This document shows, piece by piece, positions 48,303-61,000 of a stretch of 64,000 bases of DNA. Origin of the DNA: Quillaja saponaria (lineage: Eukaryota > Streptophyta > Magnoliopsida > Fabales > Quillajaceae); the NCBI GenBank assembly GCA_029379385.1, contig CM055618.1, positions 10,674,134-10,738,133 of the forward strand. Direction: 5' to 3'. The notes under the pieces were generated by a model. That model searched no databases. It was not told the origin of the DNA and was given only the letters and a program-made list of their open reading frames with translations. The translations under genes and the position numbers were made by a program. Each line of letters begins with the position of its first letter. Position 1 is the first letter of the stretch.

Positions 48303-51300
48303 ATGGCTCTGGTCTCCTTTCTTTGCTTTTTCATTCTTTCTCACATTGTGTTTCTGCTCTTGGCTGAACGCTGTCCACCCTGGTTTAATTGTGGTAATTT
48401 AGGCCATATCCGATTCCCTTTCACCTGCACAAGTAGGCCAGAATGTGGATTGTGTGTAATATACGGTTGCCAGCACCCAGATGCAGTTAAAGAAATCCAA
48501 CTGGTGAAGCAAGGAAGAAAGTTCCCAACTGTCGGCGTCACTCAGGATAATGGTGCTTGGATTCATGATAATATCTTGAAACTGAAGTTGAATTCTTCAA
48601 ACTGTGAAACATTCAGGCATAATTCAAGTCTTCCTCCTAGCTCTCCATTAGTTTCTTTTCACATCAAGTACAATATAACCCTGTTCAGCTGCAACCGCGC
48701 CCTCAAAATCAATGCCCCTGGATATTTTAAGAACACAAGCTGTCATGACTACGATATCTACTACCGACTGCCAGGAGATAATTCAACTAAGTTTCCAAGC
48801 TCTTTAACTGGATGTTCAAGTTGCCAGCTCCCATTAAAAAAAATTCCCTCTTAATCTTATGACCCATCCAGTAACCCATTTTCAGTATTAGCTGCTGACT
48901 TCCTCATTGAAGTAAAACTATCCGACGAATGATGGACATGTTACTATAACAAAGGAGGCCAATGTCGAGTTGACAATAAAGGAAAATTTTATTGTGCCGA
49001 AGGTATACATAGACAAGAAAAATCCGACACTTTGTGTAAACACCTCAAACCACAAAATCACACACATTCTTACACAGCGGCACACACATATCTTTTATTT
49101 GAATCTATTTAGTTGTTTCCTTAGTCCTCATGCATTTAAATAATCTGCTACTTTATTTCACTGAATACATGTACAAAAAAATATGCATTTTCTTTTCTAT
49201 TATAATTTTTTAAATGTGAATGTCTTATTGTATGATCTATTCCAGTCTCCTGCTTCTTTTCCAAAGTCACTCAAAGACACATTGCCCCTATGGCTTCTCA
49301 GCTTCACAACTGCAATAAGTGGTTAATACAAAATCCTAGATTAGGTATTGGAGACTGAAAACTCAACTCAACTAAGCCTTAAATCCCAAACTAGTTGGGG
49401 TTGGCTATATGAATCTTTTTCCTCTATTCGCATCGATTCGAGACAACATTTTCTTTAATCCAGCACAGCCATATCTTTCTCGATGACTGCCCACCATGTT
49501 AGTTTCTGTCTTCCCTTACCCCTTCTAACACCTGGCACCTGAACCAAGTCACCTTGCTTAACTACTGTGTCTATTGGCCGACGTTGGATATGTCCAAACC
49601 AACATAGGCGATTCTCCCTCATTTTCTCCTCAATAAGTGTTACTTCCACCTTCTTACGAATCTCCTCATTTCTTATTCTATCATTTCTTGTATATCCTGT
49701 CATCCATCTCAACATTCTCATTTCGGCTACTCCCATCTTATGCGAATGTTGCTTCTTAACTACCTAACATTCGGTACCATACAACATAGCTGGTCTCACG
49801 GTTGACTTATAAAATTTTCTTTTCAATCTATTCAGGATTTTAGGATCATATAAAACTCTCGAGGCACTCCGCCACTTCACCTACCCTACCTTGATCCTAT
49901 GGTTTACATCATGCTCAATTGCACCATCTTTTTGTATAAATGACCTTAAATACTTAAACACATCCTTTGTAGGGATTGTCTAACCATCTAAAATTATTTC
50001 ATTCGAGCCTCCTCTAGTTTCACTGAAATCGCACTTCATATATTCAATTTTTGTCCGACTCAATCTAAGGCCTTTAGATTCTAACGCATTTATCCACATT
50101 TCTAGTTTAGAATTTAAACCTTCCCTAGTTTCGTCTACCAGCATGATATCATCGGAAAACAACATGCACCATGTAGCCCTATCTTGAATATTATAGGTAA
50201 GTTCATCCATGACTAAAGCAAATAGGTAAGGACTTAATGATGAACCTTGGTGAATACCTATCGTGATCGGGAACTCTCCAGTCATACTATCTACGGTCCA
50301 CACCCTAGTCATTACTCCCCTCATACATATCTTTAATAACTTCTACATATTTAGTTGGGACATTCTTCTTCTCGAGTACCCACCACAAGACTTGTCTTGG
50401 CATTTTATCATACACTTTTTCTAGATCAATAAAGGCCGTGTGAAGATCCTTTTTCTTTTCTCCATATTTCTCTATTAATCTCTTAAGTAAAAAAATAGCC
50501 TCTATTGTAGATCTTCCTGGCATAAAGCCAAATTGATTCTCAGAAACTAGGGTCTCATTCATAAGCTTACGCTCAATCACTCTCTCTCACAGTTTCATTG
50601 TATGGCTAATAAGTTTTATTCCTCGATAATTCGAACAACTTTGAATATCTCATTTATTCTTATAAATAGGGATCAGCGTACTCTTCATCCACTCATCGGC
50701 CATTTTCTTGGTTACTAAAATCTTGTTAAAAAGATTTGTTAGCCAAGTTACTCCAATATCTCCTAGGCATCTCCAAACTTCTATTGGAATATCATTCGGA
50801 CCCATAACCTTACCACTCTTCATCTTATGCATAGCTTCTTTAACCTCATATGCTCTAATCCGATGAACAAATGGGCAGTTCGTATCATCAAATGCGTCTT
50901 CAAGGTCTCCAAAATCACCCATTAACTCTCCATTAAATAAAGTATCGAAATAAGTTCGCCATCTCTCATTAATCTCGTTTTCCTTAACTAAAACCCTATC
51001 AGCCTCATCCTTTATGCACTTAATATGATTTAAGTCTTTAGTTCGTCTTTCTCTTTACTTGGCAATCTTATAAATAACCTTCTATCTATCTTTTATCTCT
51101 AACTTTTAGTAAAATCTTTCGCAAGCCTTGCATCTAGCTTCCCTAACCGCTTTCTTAGCATCCTTTTTAGCTTGTCTAAAACATTTATAATTATCTTTAT
51201 TTCTACACTTGTGTAATATTTTATAACACTCTTTTTTAACTTTAATAGCTTGTTGAACTTCTTCATTCCACCACCAAGTCTCCTTAGTCAGAGGTCCATG

Positions 51301-53965
51301 TCCTCTACTTTCTCCTAACACCTCTCTAGCCATATTCCTGATACGACTCGTCATCTCATCCCAAATCATATCAGGCTCACCCTCCACCCTCCAACCTCCA
51401 AGGATCACCCTGTAACATTTAATCTTTAAAAAGAGCCATCTTCCCTCCATTCAAATTCCACCATCTAGTCTTACTACACTTACTACTTCTATGCTTTTGC
51501 TTCCGCCGCTTAACACCAACATCCACAACCATAAATTTGTGCTGAGACAGTAAACACTCACCGGGCATAACTTTACAATCCTCACAAACCGCTCTATCAA
51601 CCTTCATAGTCAGAAAAAAAAAAAAAAAATCTATTTGGCTCTTATTCAACTCGCTACTAAAGGTGACTAAGTGCGATTCTAGTTTCTTAAAAAACGTGTT
51701 AGCTAAAATCAAGTCATACGTAACTGCAAAATCTAAAATAAACTTTCCACCCTCATTCCTAACTCCATAGCCATATCCTCCATGTACACTCTCAAAACCC
51801 TCGTTAGTACTTCCTACATGACCGTTCAAATAAGCACCAATAAACAGTTTCTCACCTAACGGTACTCCTTGGACTATCTCTTCTAAATCATCCTAAAAAG
51901 CCTTCTTTGTAGATTATTCCAATCCTATTTGTGGAGCATAGGCGCTAATAATATTAAAGGCCTCCTCGTCTATCATCAATTTCACTAAAATTATTCTATC
52001 ACTTTTCCTCTTGATTTCAACAACGTCGTCCTTTAAATTTCCATCTATAATAATCGTCATTCCATTCCTATTTTTAGTCTTACCGGTATACCACATCTTG
52101 AATCATGTTCTCTCTAGCCTTTTCTCATACCCACTTAGTTTCTTGCAAACAAGCAATATTAATCCTCCTTCTATTCATAGTATCTACAAGCTCTCTCAAT
52201 TTACCAGTAATCGTCCTTATGTTCTAAGTAGCTATGCGAATCTTATCATGGACTAGCTTTTTTACCCGCACTTGCCCTCGATGCGAGAACCCTTGCTCAT
52301 TTTGCACCACACCGGGGCACCGATGAGGCGCTCCATTAAAGATGTGACGACCCAACCCTTGCTCATTTCTCACTACACCCGAGATCTAATGTAGCGCGTC
52401 GCTAAGAGGGTTACGCCCTAACGAATATTCGGTAGGATTCATCGTCATAGGGTTTGACTAGTTTTACGTTGGCTGTCAACCTATCGCAACCCTCCTCTTT
52501 TATCCGAGCTTAGGATCGGCAGAGTAACCTCTAGCGGAGTTGTATTGGAGATTGAAAAGAATACATATAATGTTTTTTTTTTTCTCTTTCTTTTTGATTC
52601 CTTAATTTTTATTCTATATTGAATTCCCAACTTCACTTGCTTCTAGATATATAGTAATAGTTGGGTCTGATACACATATTTAACCATTTTATTATTATGA
52701 GACTAATTTAAACTACATTATTTCTCTTTTTAGCTTCTGAGGGTAGTAAGTCATTGAAGGATAACAGGGCCTTGAAACTTGGACTAGGTAATTTACCTCC
52801 TACTAAAATCTCTTGTAATCATCCTTATCTTCTATTAGAAATTCGATTATCCCATTTTATATGTTGCTATGACTTTACAAGGACGTTAAAGATAGCAATA
52901 TGAAAGTGATCATTTTGTTTTTCACCATACATGAAGAGAATAATTTCAGATTTCTCAGTTGCTTATGGTTCTGTTATTTACCAAGGATATTCTTCTCTTT
53001 CTTTACATTGTTAGCAAGATTCCTCTATACTATCAATTGATTAAAAGTTGAAAACTGTCCTTCTACAGGTTTTGATTAGGTTTTGGATCCTAATTATTGT
53101 GATTGGCTTGATTTTTCTTGATTTTGGTTTTGTTACTATCCTTGATCAGGAAACTCAAGGTTGGTGCAGGTGTATATTTTCTTAGTCCTTCTACTATCAG
53201 GAAACTTCTCATGTTAACATTGTCACTCTTCTAGGGTTTTGTTTTAAAGGTTCCAAGAGAGCTCTGGTATATGAGTTTATGCCTAATGGATCTCTTGAGA
53301 AGTTCGTATATGAGGAGAATCAGTAGAAAGCTCATCCTCAATTGGATTTTGAAACGTGTTTCCAGATTGCTATAGGGGTTGCTAAAGACTTAGAGTATTT
53401 GCATAAAGGATGTAATACTCGAATTTTACATTTCGACATAAAGCCTCACAACATACTTCTAGATGAGGACTTCTTTCCTAAGATTTCTGACTTCGGACTT
53501 TCTAAAATATGCCCTGGAAAAGAGAGCATAATATCAATGTTGGGTGCAAGGGGAACTGCAGGATATATAGCTCCAGAGGTCTTTTCCAGAAACTTTGGAG
53601 GGTGTCTCACAAGTAAGATGTGTACAGCTATGGAATGATGATTCTAGAAATGATTGGGGGAAGAAAAAAATATTAATGTCAAAGCTGATTCTACTAGTGA
53701 AATATATTTTCCACATTGGATTTACAAGGGTCTAGAACTGAATGAGGAGGTTGCACTTAAGATCATTAGAAACGATGGGGACAAAGAAATTATGAGAAAG
53801 ATGACAATAGTAGGCTTGCGGTGCATACAGACTGACCCATCAAATCGGCCGACAATGGGCAGAGTGGTGGTGATGCTGGAATACAGTCTTGAATCCTTGC
53901 AAGTACCTCCCAAACCTTTCTTGTCTTCTCCTCCAAGATCACCTGCCCAATTATCAACTGAGTGA
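48303..53965 (+). pseudogene. LRK10L receptor-like kinase copy E, N-lobe deleted
   Basis: Exon 1, 48303-49002: signal peptide, FNCGNLGHIRFPF, RPECGLCVIYGC; TAA at 48852-48854 and TGA for the first Cys of the Cys-rich module (about 48929). Exon 2, 52734-52787, is intact (54 nt). Intron 2 jumps at about 53200 directly into the kinase at 'CTTCTCATGTTAAC', so the transmembrane helix, glycine loop and lysine are missing. TAG replaces Leu near 53324; a G is lost near 53600. The catalytic loop [14 protein letters not shown] and IAPE remain readable. TGA at 53963-53965. An RTE LINE sits in the first intron. Non-functional. Confidence 0.88.
49362..52541 (-). mobile_element. RTE-type LINE, near full length, in copy E
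   Basis: Minus-strand element of 3.2 kb flanked by a 17-bp target duplication with one mismatch (49345-49361 and 52542-52558, GTATTGGAGAYTGAAAA). The 3' end at the left has the typical plant RTE tail (GATTCATATAGCC...AGTTGAGT, read on the minus strand). Frames: endonuclease 52096-51914 and 51829-51419 (NGHVG, SQIDF, HKFMVVDV); reverse transcriptase 50922-50650, 50580-50305 and 50324-49980 (MKSGKVMGPNDIP, QFGFMPGRST, FSDDIMLVDE as catalytic box); C-terminal part 49736-49455 (RMLRWMTGYTRNDRIRNE, RLCWFGHIQRRP). Stops and shifts between frames make it inactive. Confidence 0.92.
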
Positions 53966-54089
53966 CATGATAATATAGTTCCATGAGAGAGTAAAATGTA
54001 ATTATGATGTATCAGGATATACTGCAGAAATCTCACATTCAAAGGGTTTTATATAAGATCAAAAGAAAAACTGGGCAAGAATTGGAGTC

Positions 54090-54290
54090 AGTCTTTCATC
54101 CGATGCACCTTTTAATCTTCACTTTCTTTCTCTAGTGACATACCATTTAAGGCCTGCCAGCCTTTAAACCTGTGGATGGCCCAAACATAGTCTTCCGATT
54201 CTACATCCCTGGCCAACAACAAGAACACTTCTGTGGCTTCTCTGGTTTCGACCTTTCTTGTGACCATAATGTCCATTCAATGTTAATTTA
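54090..54290 (+). pseudogene. Second-type GUB_WAK_bind relic (copy 4)
   Basis: Frame around 54172-54290 reads DGPNIVFRFYIPGQQQEHFC, then GFSGFDLSCDHN, the clearest of the relics. The preceding TGTGG-TGATGG lost two bases, shifting the frame in the CGDG motif. It ends before copy F. Confidence 0.65.
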
Positions 54291-54477
54291 TTTTCAAAAA
54301 CAAGTTTTTTATTTGTGTTTTGTTTTAGATAAGTTAAGATTTGAAATGAAAGGTTGCAAGAAATTAGACAAATAACTACCTAGGAGTGGTATAAATATGT
54401 CTGCATCTTTCTCTTTCTAATAGTTTAGAAGCATTATATATTAACACACGTATACTTCATAGTTCATATACTTGTTT

Positions 54478-56112
54478 ATGATGGCTCGTGTCTCTTTTCT
54501 TTGCTTTTTGATTCTTTCTTACTTTTGTCATTCTACTCTCGGCTGAAGGTTGTCCACCCTCATTTAATTGTAGTAAACTTGGCCATATCTGGTTCCCTTT
54601 CACTAGTGCAAGTCTTCCAGAATGTGGATTGTGTGTAATATACAGTTGCGAGCACCCAGATGCAGTTAGAGAAATCAAACTGGTAAAGCAAGGAAGAAAG
54701 TTACGAACTGACGGCGTCACTCAGGATAATAGTGCTTGGATTCATGATGATATCTTGGAAAATATGTTGGATTCTTCAAACTGTGAAACATTCATGCATA
54801 ATTTAAGTCTTCCTCCTAGCACTCCTTTAGTTTCTTTTCACACCAGGGACAATATAACCCTGTTCAGCTGCAATCGCACCCTCAAAATCAATGCCCCTGG
54901 ATATTTTAAGAACACAAGCTGTCATGACTACGATATCTACTACCGACTGCCAGGAGATAATTCAACTAAGTTTCCAAGCTATTTAACTGGATGTCCAAGT
55001 TGCCAGCTCCCATTAAAAGGACTTCCCTCTTACTCCATTGACCCATCCAGTGACCCATTTTCAGTATTAGCTGCTAACTTCCTCATTGAAGTAAAACTAT
55101 CCGACGAATGAGGGACATGTTACTATAACAAAGGATACCAATGTCTAGTTGACAACAAAGGAAAATATATTGTGCCAAAGGTATACATAGACATGAAAAA
55201 TCCGAACACTTTTTGTAAGCACCTAAACCCACACACATTCTTCCACAGCGGCACACATAAATCTTTTCTTTGAATCCAAATTAGTTGTTTCCTTAGTCCT
55301 CGTGCATTTATATAATCTGTTAGTTTATTCCGGAATGGCATTGTCACTCTGTAATCTGTGACACATTATTTTTTATTTTATTTTTGAATTTGTGCCTATT
55401 TTGCTTCACTGAAAACATATACAAAATGCACTTTTTTTGCTATTGAAATTTTATAAATGTGAATGTCTTACTGTATGATCTATTCCGATGTCCTGCTTCC
55501 TTTCCAAAATTACTCAAAGACACTTGCGTTTATTGCATGTAAGCTTCACAACTACAATGAGTGGTTGATACGAAATCCTAGATTAGGTATTGAAGACTGA
55601 AATAAACACATATAATGTTTTTCTTCTCTTTCCTTTTTAACTCCTTAATTTTTATTATGTTTTGTAATTCCCAGCTTCGCTTGCTTCTAGATATACAATA
55701 ATAGTAACAACTGGGTCTGATACATAGATTTAACTATTTTATTATTGTGTGACTAATTTAAAATACAATTTTTTTTATTTTTTTTAGTTTCTAAGGATAG
55801 ATAATTGATGCATTGGTACGTTTAATTTTTTTTTTTTTTGGGTTTTTTTTCCTAGCCCAAAAAGAAAAAATTTAGATTTGTAATTGAATATATAACATTT
55901 AGGATTTTAAGTTTCTATTTCCTATGATTTAGGAAAAAAATTAAAAAATTATGTGTCAACCAAAAAGCTATAGGACTATCCACTATCCACATTTCAAGTC
56001 CGGTTAAAGACATTTAGGCTTGAACTAGAAATTTAAGAAGATTTTTTATAACCTCTCAAGAAGATTCAAACCCAATTATCAACTGAGTGGCATGACAGTA
56101 TAGTTCCTTGAG
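54478..56112 (+). pseudogene. LRK10L receptor copy F; ectodomain broken, kinase lost
   Basis: Exon 1 from ATG 54478 has a shift in the signal peptide (SYFCHSTLG, then TGA). From 54629 the ectodomain reads well (ECGLCVIYSCEHPDAV...LPSYSIDPSSDPF), then TGA at the first Cys of the Cys-rich module (about 55109-55111), the same codon as in copy E. An exon 2 relic starts at about 55787 and breaks off. After about 260 unrelated bases with T and A tracts, only the last kinase codons remain at about 56070-56112 (CAATTATCAACTGAGTGG). TATA string at 54435-54444. Confidence 0.82.
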
Positions 56113-57957
56113 AGTAAAATGTAATTATGATGTATCAGGATATACTGTTTTTCTCATTTGGCTTTATGATTCATAATAGCAGGTTGTGTTTTGTTAGCCG
56201 ACAACTTCTAAGACTTCAATTCTGTGAACATACAAATTCGAAGTCTTCTACTACGTAATTAAACAGAAAAATTTCAAGACTTGTAATCTCTTAACAGACA
56301 AAAACCTTATTCTATTCTGACATGGTATTGTTTTGTGAAATGCAATCTTGTCATCGCTTAGTATGTGGAAGAAACTTTACCTGTGAACTTCTATCTTTTG
56401 TTATGGTAAGCAGCTACTCCATTATGAGAGCTTAAGATTTGTAATAATTAAGGTCCTCCACAGTGTCCAAACTCTCTTCTTATAATGATGAATTAACAAA
56501 GTTCCAATATTCTGGTACATGGCCAAGAGAAGATCATATGTAAAGGATACCAGTCCATTTATCAGTTGAATGGAAATTACAAACACCTCCATAACAGTTT
56601 ATGTTACAATTAATTACTCCATTCAAACTTTTCACTAGATTCTGATCTAAACATGAAATAGAAACTGCAGAAATCTCACATTCAAAGGGTTTTATACAAG
56701 ATCAAAAGAAAAACGAGGCAAGAATTGGAGTCTGTCTTTCAACCGATGCACCTCTTAATCTTCACTTCTTCCTCTTGTGACATGACTTTTGAGTCCTGCC
56801 AGGCTTTAAACCTGTGGTGATGGCCCAAACGTAGTCTTCCGATTCTACATCCTTGGCCAACAACAGGAAACCCTTCTGTGGCTTCTCTGGTTTCGACCTT
56901 TCTTGTGACAATAATGTCTATTCAATCTTCAACAATAACCAATCTCTTCAAATTCGAGTGTGAAAAGCTGCATTTTTAATGTCGAAGGCAACCACATTTC
57001 AACTAAATAGGAGGTAATTGTGTTATGCTAACAGATAAATTTGAAGACTTCTATTTGCTAGACAGTATCCTTTAGTAACTTTAGAGCATTGCACTTTTGT
57101 TCTTGCTTTGGCAGGCAACTAATTTATTCTTTGAAAAATAAAAAAGTTATAGGAAAATGGTGAAAAAAAATAAAAAAAAATTATTTAAAAGCACTTTTTT
57201 TTTGCAAAATAAAAAAATTATAATTTTGCATTAATGTTAATATACTTGAACACCTGAAACTCATTTTTCTATATGTACAAGTACTACTCGTGGTAGGAAT
57301 GTGTTATTTTTTCTTTGAACAAAAACAAAATGTTTAGATGACGTACAAAATCAGCAGCCAATTTATTATCCATTCCCATTGGAAACCTTTGTAAAATGTA
57401 TTAACACTGCTGCAACTGGACTGAAAACTTAACCAGGTTTTGTATTTCCAACAAGAAATTTTTGGTAATAAATATTGAATTTATTTAACAGGTATTCAAA
57501 GGCACTTGTAAGTTTGTATAAATAAAAAATTTATAATATTTATTATAATAATTGATAATTATTTCAGTATGACTTATTACATAAATTATTACTTGTAAAA
57601 AATTGTAGTTTCTAACAAAAATATTTATTATAACTTAATAAGTATCTTTAAGACAATCGTTAAAACCCATAACGAATTTGAAGGTTCCATTTAGAAAAAA
57701 GAAGTGGATTGGTAAGTACCATATTGGCCTCTTAATTTTCTGTCTGACAATTGACTACTGTTTAGAAAAATCTTGGTATTATTTTTGTCGTAGTTGGGAC
57801 GGTTCAACAAAGCAAAGATGCCCTACCTCTCTTATTCTTTCCATCCTATTTCACAAGTCTTCCATAACCAATGGCAAGTCAACTTCCGTAGTAAACAGAT
57901 AGCAAGCGTGCTGGAGCAAATAACAAAAGCAGTAACATACACTTCGTTTAGAAGCAT
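56113..57957. other. 3' flank of copy F and upstream block of copy G
   Basis: 3' flank shared with B and C. Second-type GUB_WAK_bind relic (copy 5) at about 56750-56960. The promoter-like block at 57790-57957 has one GTCAA core near 57878; the second is lost (GGCAAGTCAAC). A short AT-rich insertion around 57475-57670 is absent from the matching place before copy D. Confidence 0.6.
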
Positions 57958-57967
57958 TATATATTAA
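57958..57967 (+). promoter_or_regulatory. TATA box of receptor copy G
   Basis: TATATATTAA about 43 nt before the ATG at 58010, in the same context as in copies A and F. Confidence 0.5.
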
Positions 57968-58009
57968 CACGTGTATACTTCATAGTTCATATAATCTATT
58001 TCCTTGTTT

Positions 58010-61000
58010 ATGATGGCTCGAGTCTCTTTTCTTTGCTTTTTGATTCTTTCTTACCTTTTGTTTCTGCTCTCGGCTCAAGATGAAAAAGGATTTGCTGGAA
58101 ACTGTCCACCCTATTTTAATTGTGGTAATTTAGGCCATATCCGGTTCCCTTTCACCAGCGCAAGTAGGCCAGAATGTGGATTGTGTGTAATATACGGTTG
58201 CCAGCACCAAGATGCTGCTACAAAAATCCAACTGGAGAAGCCAGGAAGAAAGTTCCCAACTTTTGGCGTCACTCAGGATAATAGTGTTTGGATTCATGAT
58301 GATATCTTGAAACTGAAGTTGAATTTTTCAAACTGTGAAACGTTCAGGCATAATTTAAGTCTTCCTCCTAGCTCTCCTTTGGCTTCTTTTCACATCAAGA
58401 ACAATATAACTCTGTTCAGCTGCAACCGCACCCTCAAAATCAATGCCCCTGGATATTTTAAGAACACAAGCTGTCATGACTATGATATCTACTACCGACT
58501 GCCAGGAGATAATTCAACTAAGTTTCCAAGCTCTTTAACTGGATGTTCAAGTTGCCAGCTCCCATTAAATACAATTCCCCCTTGCTCCAATGACCCATCC
58601 AGTAACCCATTTTCAGTATTAGCTGCTGACTTCCTCATTAAAGTAAAACTATCCGACGAATGTGGGAAATGTTACTATACCAAAGGAGGCCGGTGTCGAG
58701 TTGACAACAAAGGAAAATTTTATTGTGCCCAAGGTATATATAGACATGAAAAATCCGAACACTTTTTGTAAGCACCTCAAACAACACAATCACACACATT
58801 CCTTAGTCCTCGTGCATTTACATAATCTGCTAGTTTATCCCGGAATGGCATTGTCACTCTACAATCCTTCTTTGACACTTTTTTTTTTTTTTTTTTTTTT
58901 TGAGTTTGTTCCTATTTTGCTTCACTGAATATATAAACAAAATGGACTTTCTTTTGCTATTGAAATTTTATAAATGTGAATATCTCACTGTATGATCTAT
59001 TCTAGTCTGCTGGTTCTTTTCCAAAGTTACTCAAAGACACATTGCCCCTAAGGCTTCTAAGCTTCACAACTGCAATGAGTGGTTGATGCCAATCCTAGAT
59101 TAGGTATTGGAGATTGAAAAAAAATACATATGTTTTTCTTCTCTTTCTTTTTTAACGTTTATTTTTTATTCTATTTGGTAATTTCCAGCTTCGCTTGCTT
59201 CTAGATGTACAGTAATAGTAACAGGTCTGACACAGATTTAACCATTTTATTATTATGAAACTAATTTAAAGTACATTATTTCTCTTTTTAGCTTCTGATG
59301 ATAGTAGTGCATTGAAGGATAATAGGGCTTCGAAGGATAACAGGGCTTTGAAACTTGGACTAGGTAATTTACCTCCTACTAAAATCTCTTATAAGCACTT
59401 TTATCTTATATTAGAAACTCGGTTATCCCATTTTATATTTTGCCAGGACTTTGCCAGGACGTTATAGATAGCATTATAAAAGTGATCATTTCGTTTTTCT
59501 TGTTTTTCTTTTCTGGTAAGTAAACGGGGCACAACCCAAAAACAAACAAGAACCACAAAAGAACAATCCAGCCTGACACGAATGCACACTAAGACCCAAA
59601 GAGCCTCCAAACTTAGCTAACAATCACTAGTAATCATCTCAATAGCAGCAGTAGAGTCAACTTCCAACTGCAACTTCCAACTGCAACTTCCTGATATTCA
59701 TATGCCAAGCCAGATTAAGACAATTTAAAATACCATGGAGCTCAGCTTCAGTATTGGACCCCTGACCCAGATTAGCAGCAAAGGCAGCCAGCCAATCTCC
59801 CATACTATTTCTAAAAACACCACCATTGCACTATTGTTCTGAGAAGCCCTATCAGTATTCAGTTTAATTCACTCTTCAGCAGGAATTGCCAGGAAATCAA
59901 AACGTTCTAGCTGACAGGCTTAGAAACATCCTGGTGTAGAGAAACCCGGATTACCTCACCCTCCTTGTTAATGTTATTAACAGGATTAATAGGAAAAACA
60001 AAAATCCTCTTCAAAAATAAATTTATTTCGCCAGCTACATAGCTTCTAGAAAACCAAAGCAAACACAGAAGGCCAAGGACATCAAATCTACCCCAAACTC
60101 TGCTAACAGAGATATTAAGAAAAACCAATCATTGAACTCCAAGTCGAAAAAAGCTACCTTCAGGGCAGCAGGAATTAAACAGTCCCAAACCCTACGAGCC
60201 ATAACACAATGTCTCATAGGCATGACAACAATCCTCCAAAGGAAAAATCAAAAATCTCACAGCTCAAAGAATCAGAAATATGCCTAATATATCTCTTAAG
60301 GTTAGTTAAAATCTTCTGATGGGACAGCAACCACATACAGTGAACTCACCATTGGAAGTTAGACTCCAAATCCTCTTGTCTTCATAATTTGCAACAATTC
60401 CAGAGCTTATGATTAACAGGGCTAGCCCTCCTTGGAATGATAAAAGCATTGGCAGAAGAAGCAGTGAACTCACCATTGGAAGTTAGACTCCAAATCATCC
60501 TGCATTTATTGGAAGTTTAACATCTACCAATAGGGAAGTTTGACATCTACCAATAGGGAAGGTATCAAAGATTCAAGATTTCTATAGGAATATCAACAAC
60601 AGCCAACAATCCACAAGATCAATATTAATCTTCCCATCAGTTAAATAATCAGCAACAGAAAGATTCAAAATTTTATAGGAATGTCAACAATAAACTTATC
60701 TTGCAGTTTATAGATCTCACACAAGGTAACAGTCAAAAACTTGATCTGGTCACCCTTCCCCAATCTCCAACTAGTTCTTTCTTTAAGAAAATGAATCCCT
60801 TTCACCAAACTCTTCCAAGTATAAGAGTGATAGTGTTCAGTAGCAGCATCCCACAGACTCTCATGCTTGAAATATTTACATTTAAGGACTTGAGCCCATA
60901 AAGCTTCTTCCTCACTATAAAGTCTCCATCCTAGCTTAGCAAGTAAAACCAGATTGATTTCAGTCATCTTTTTTAAACCTAGTCCACCAAGCTCTTTAGT

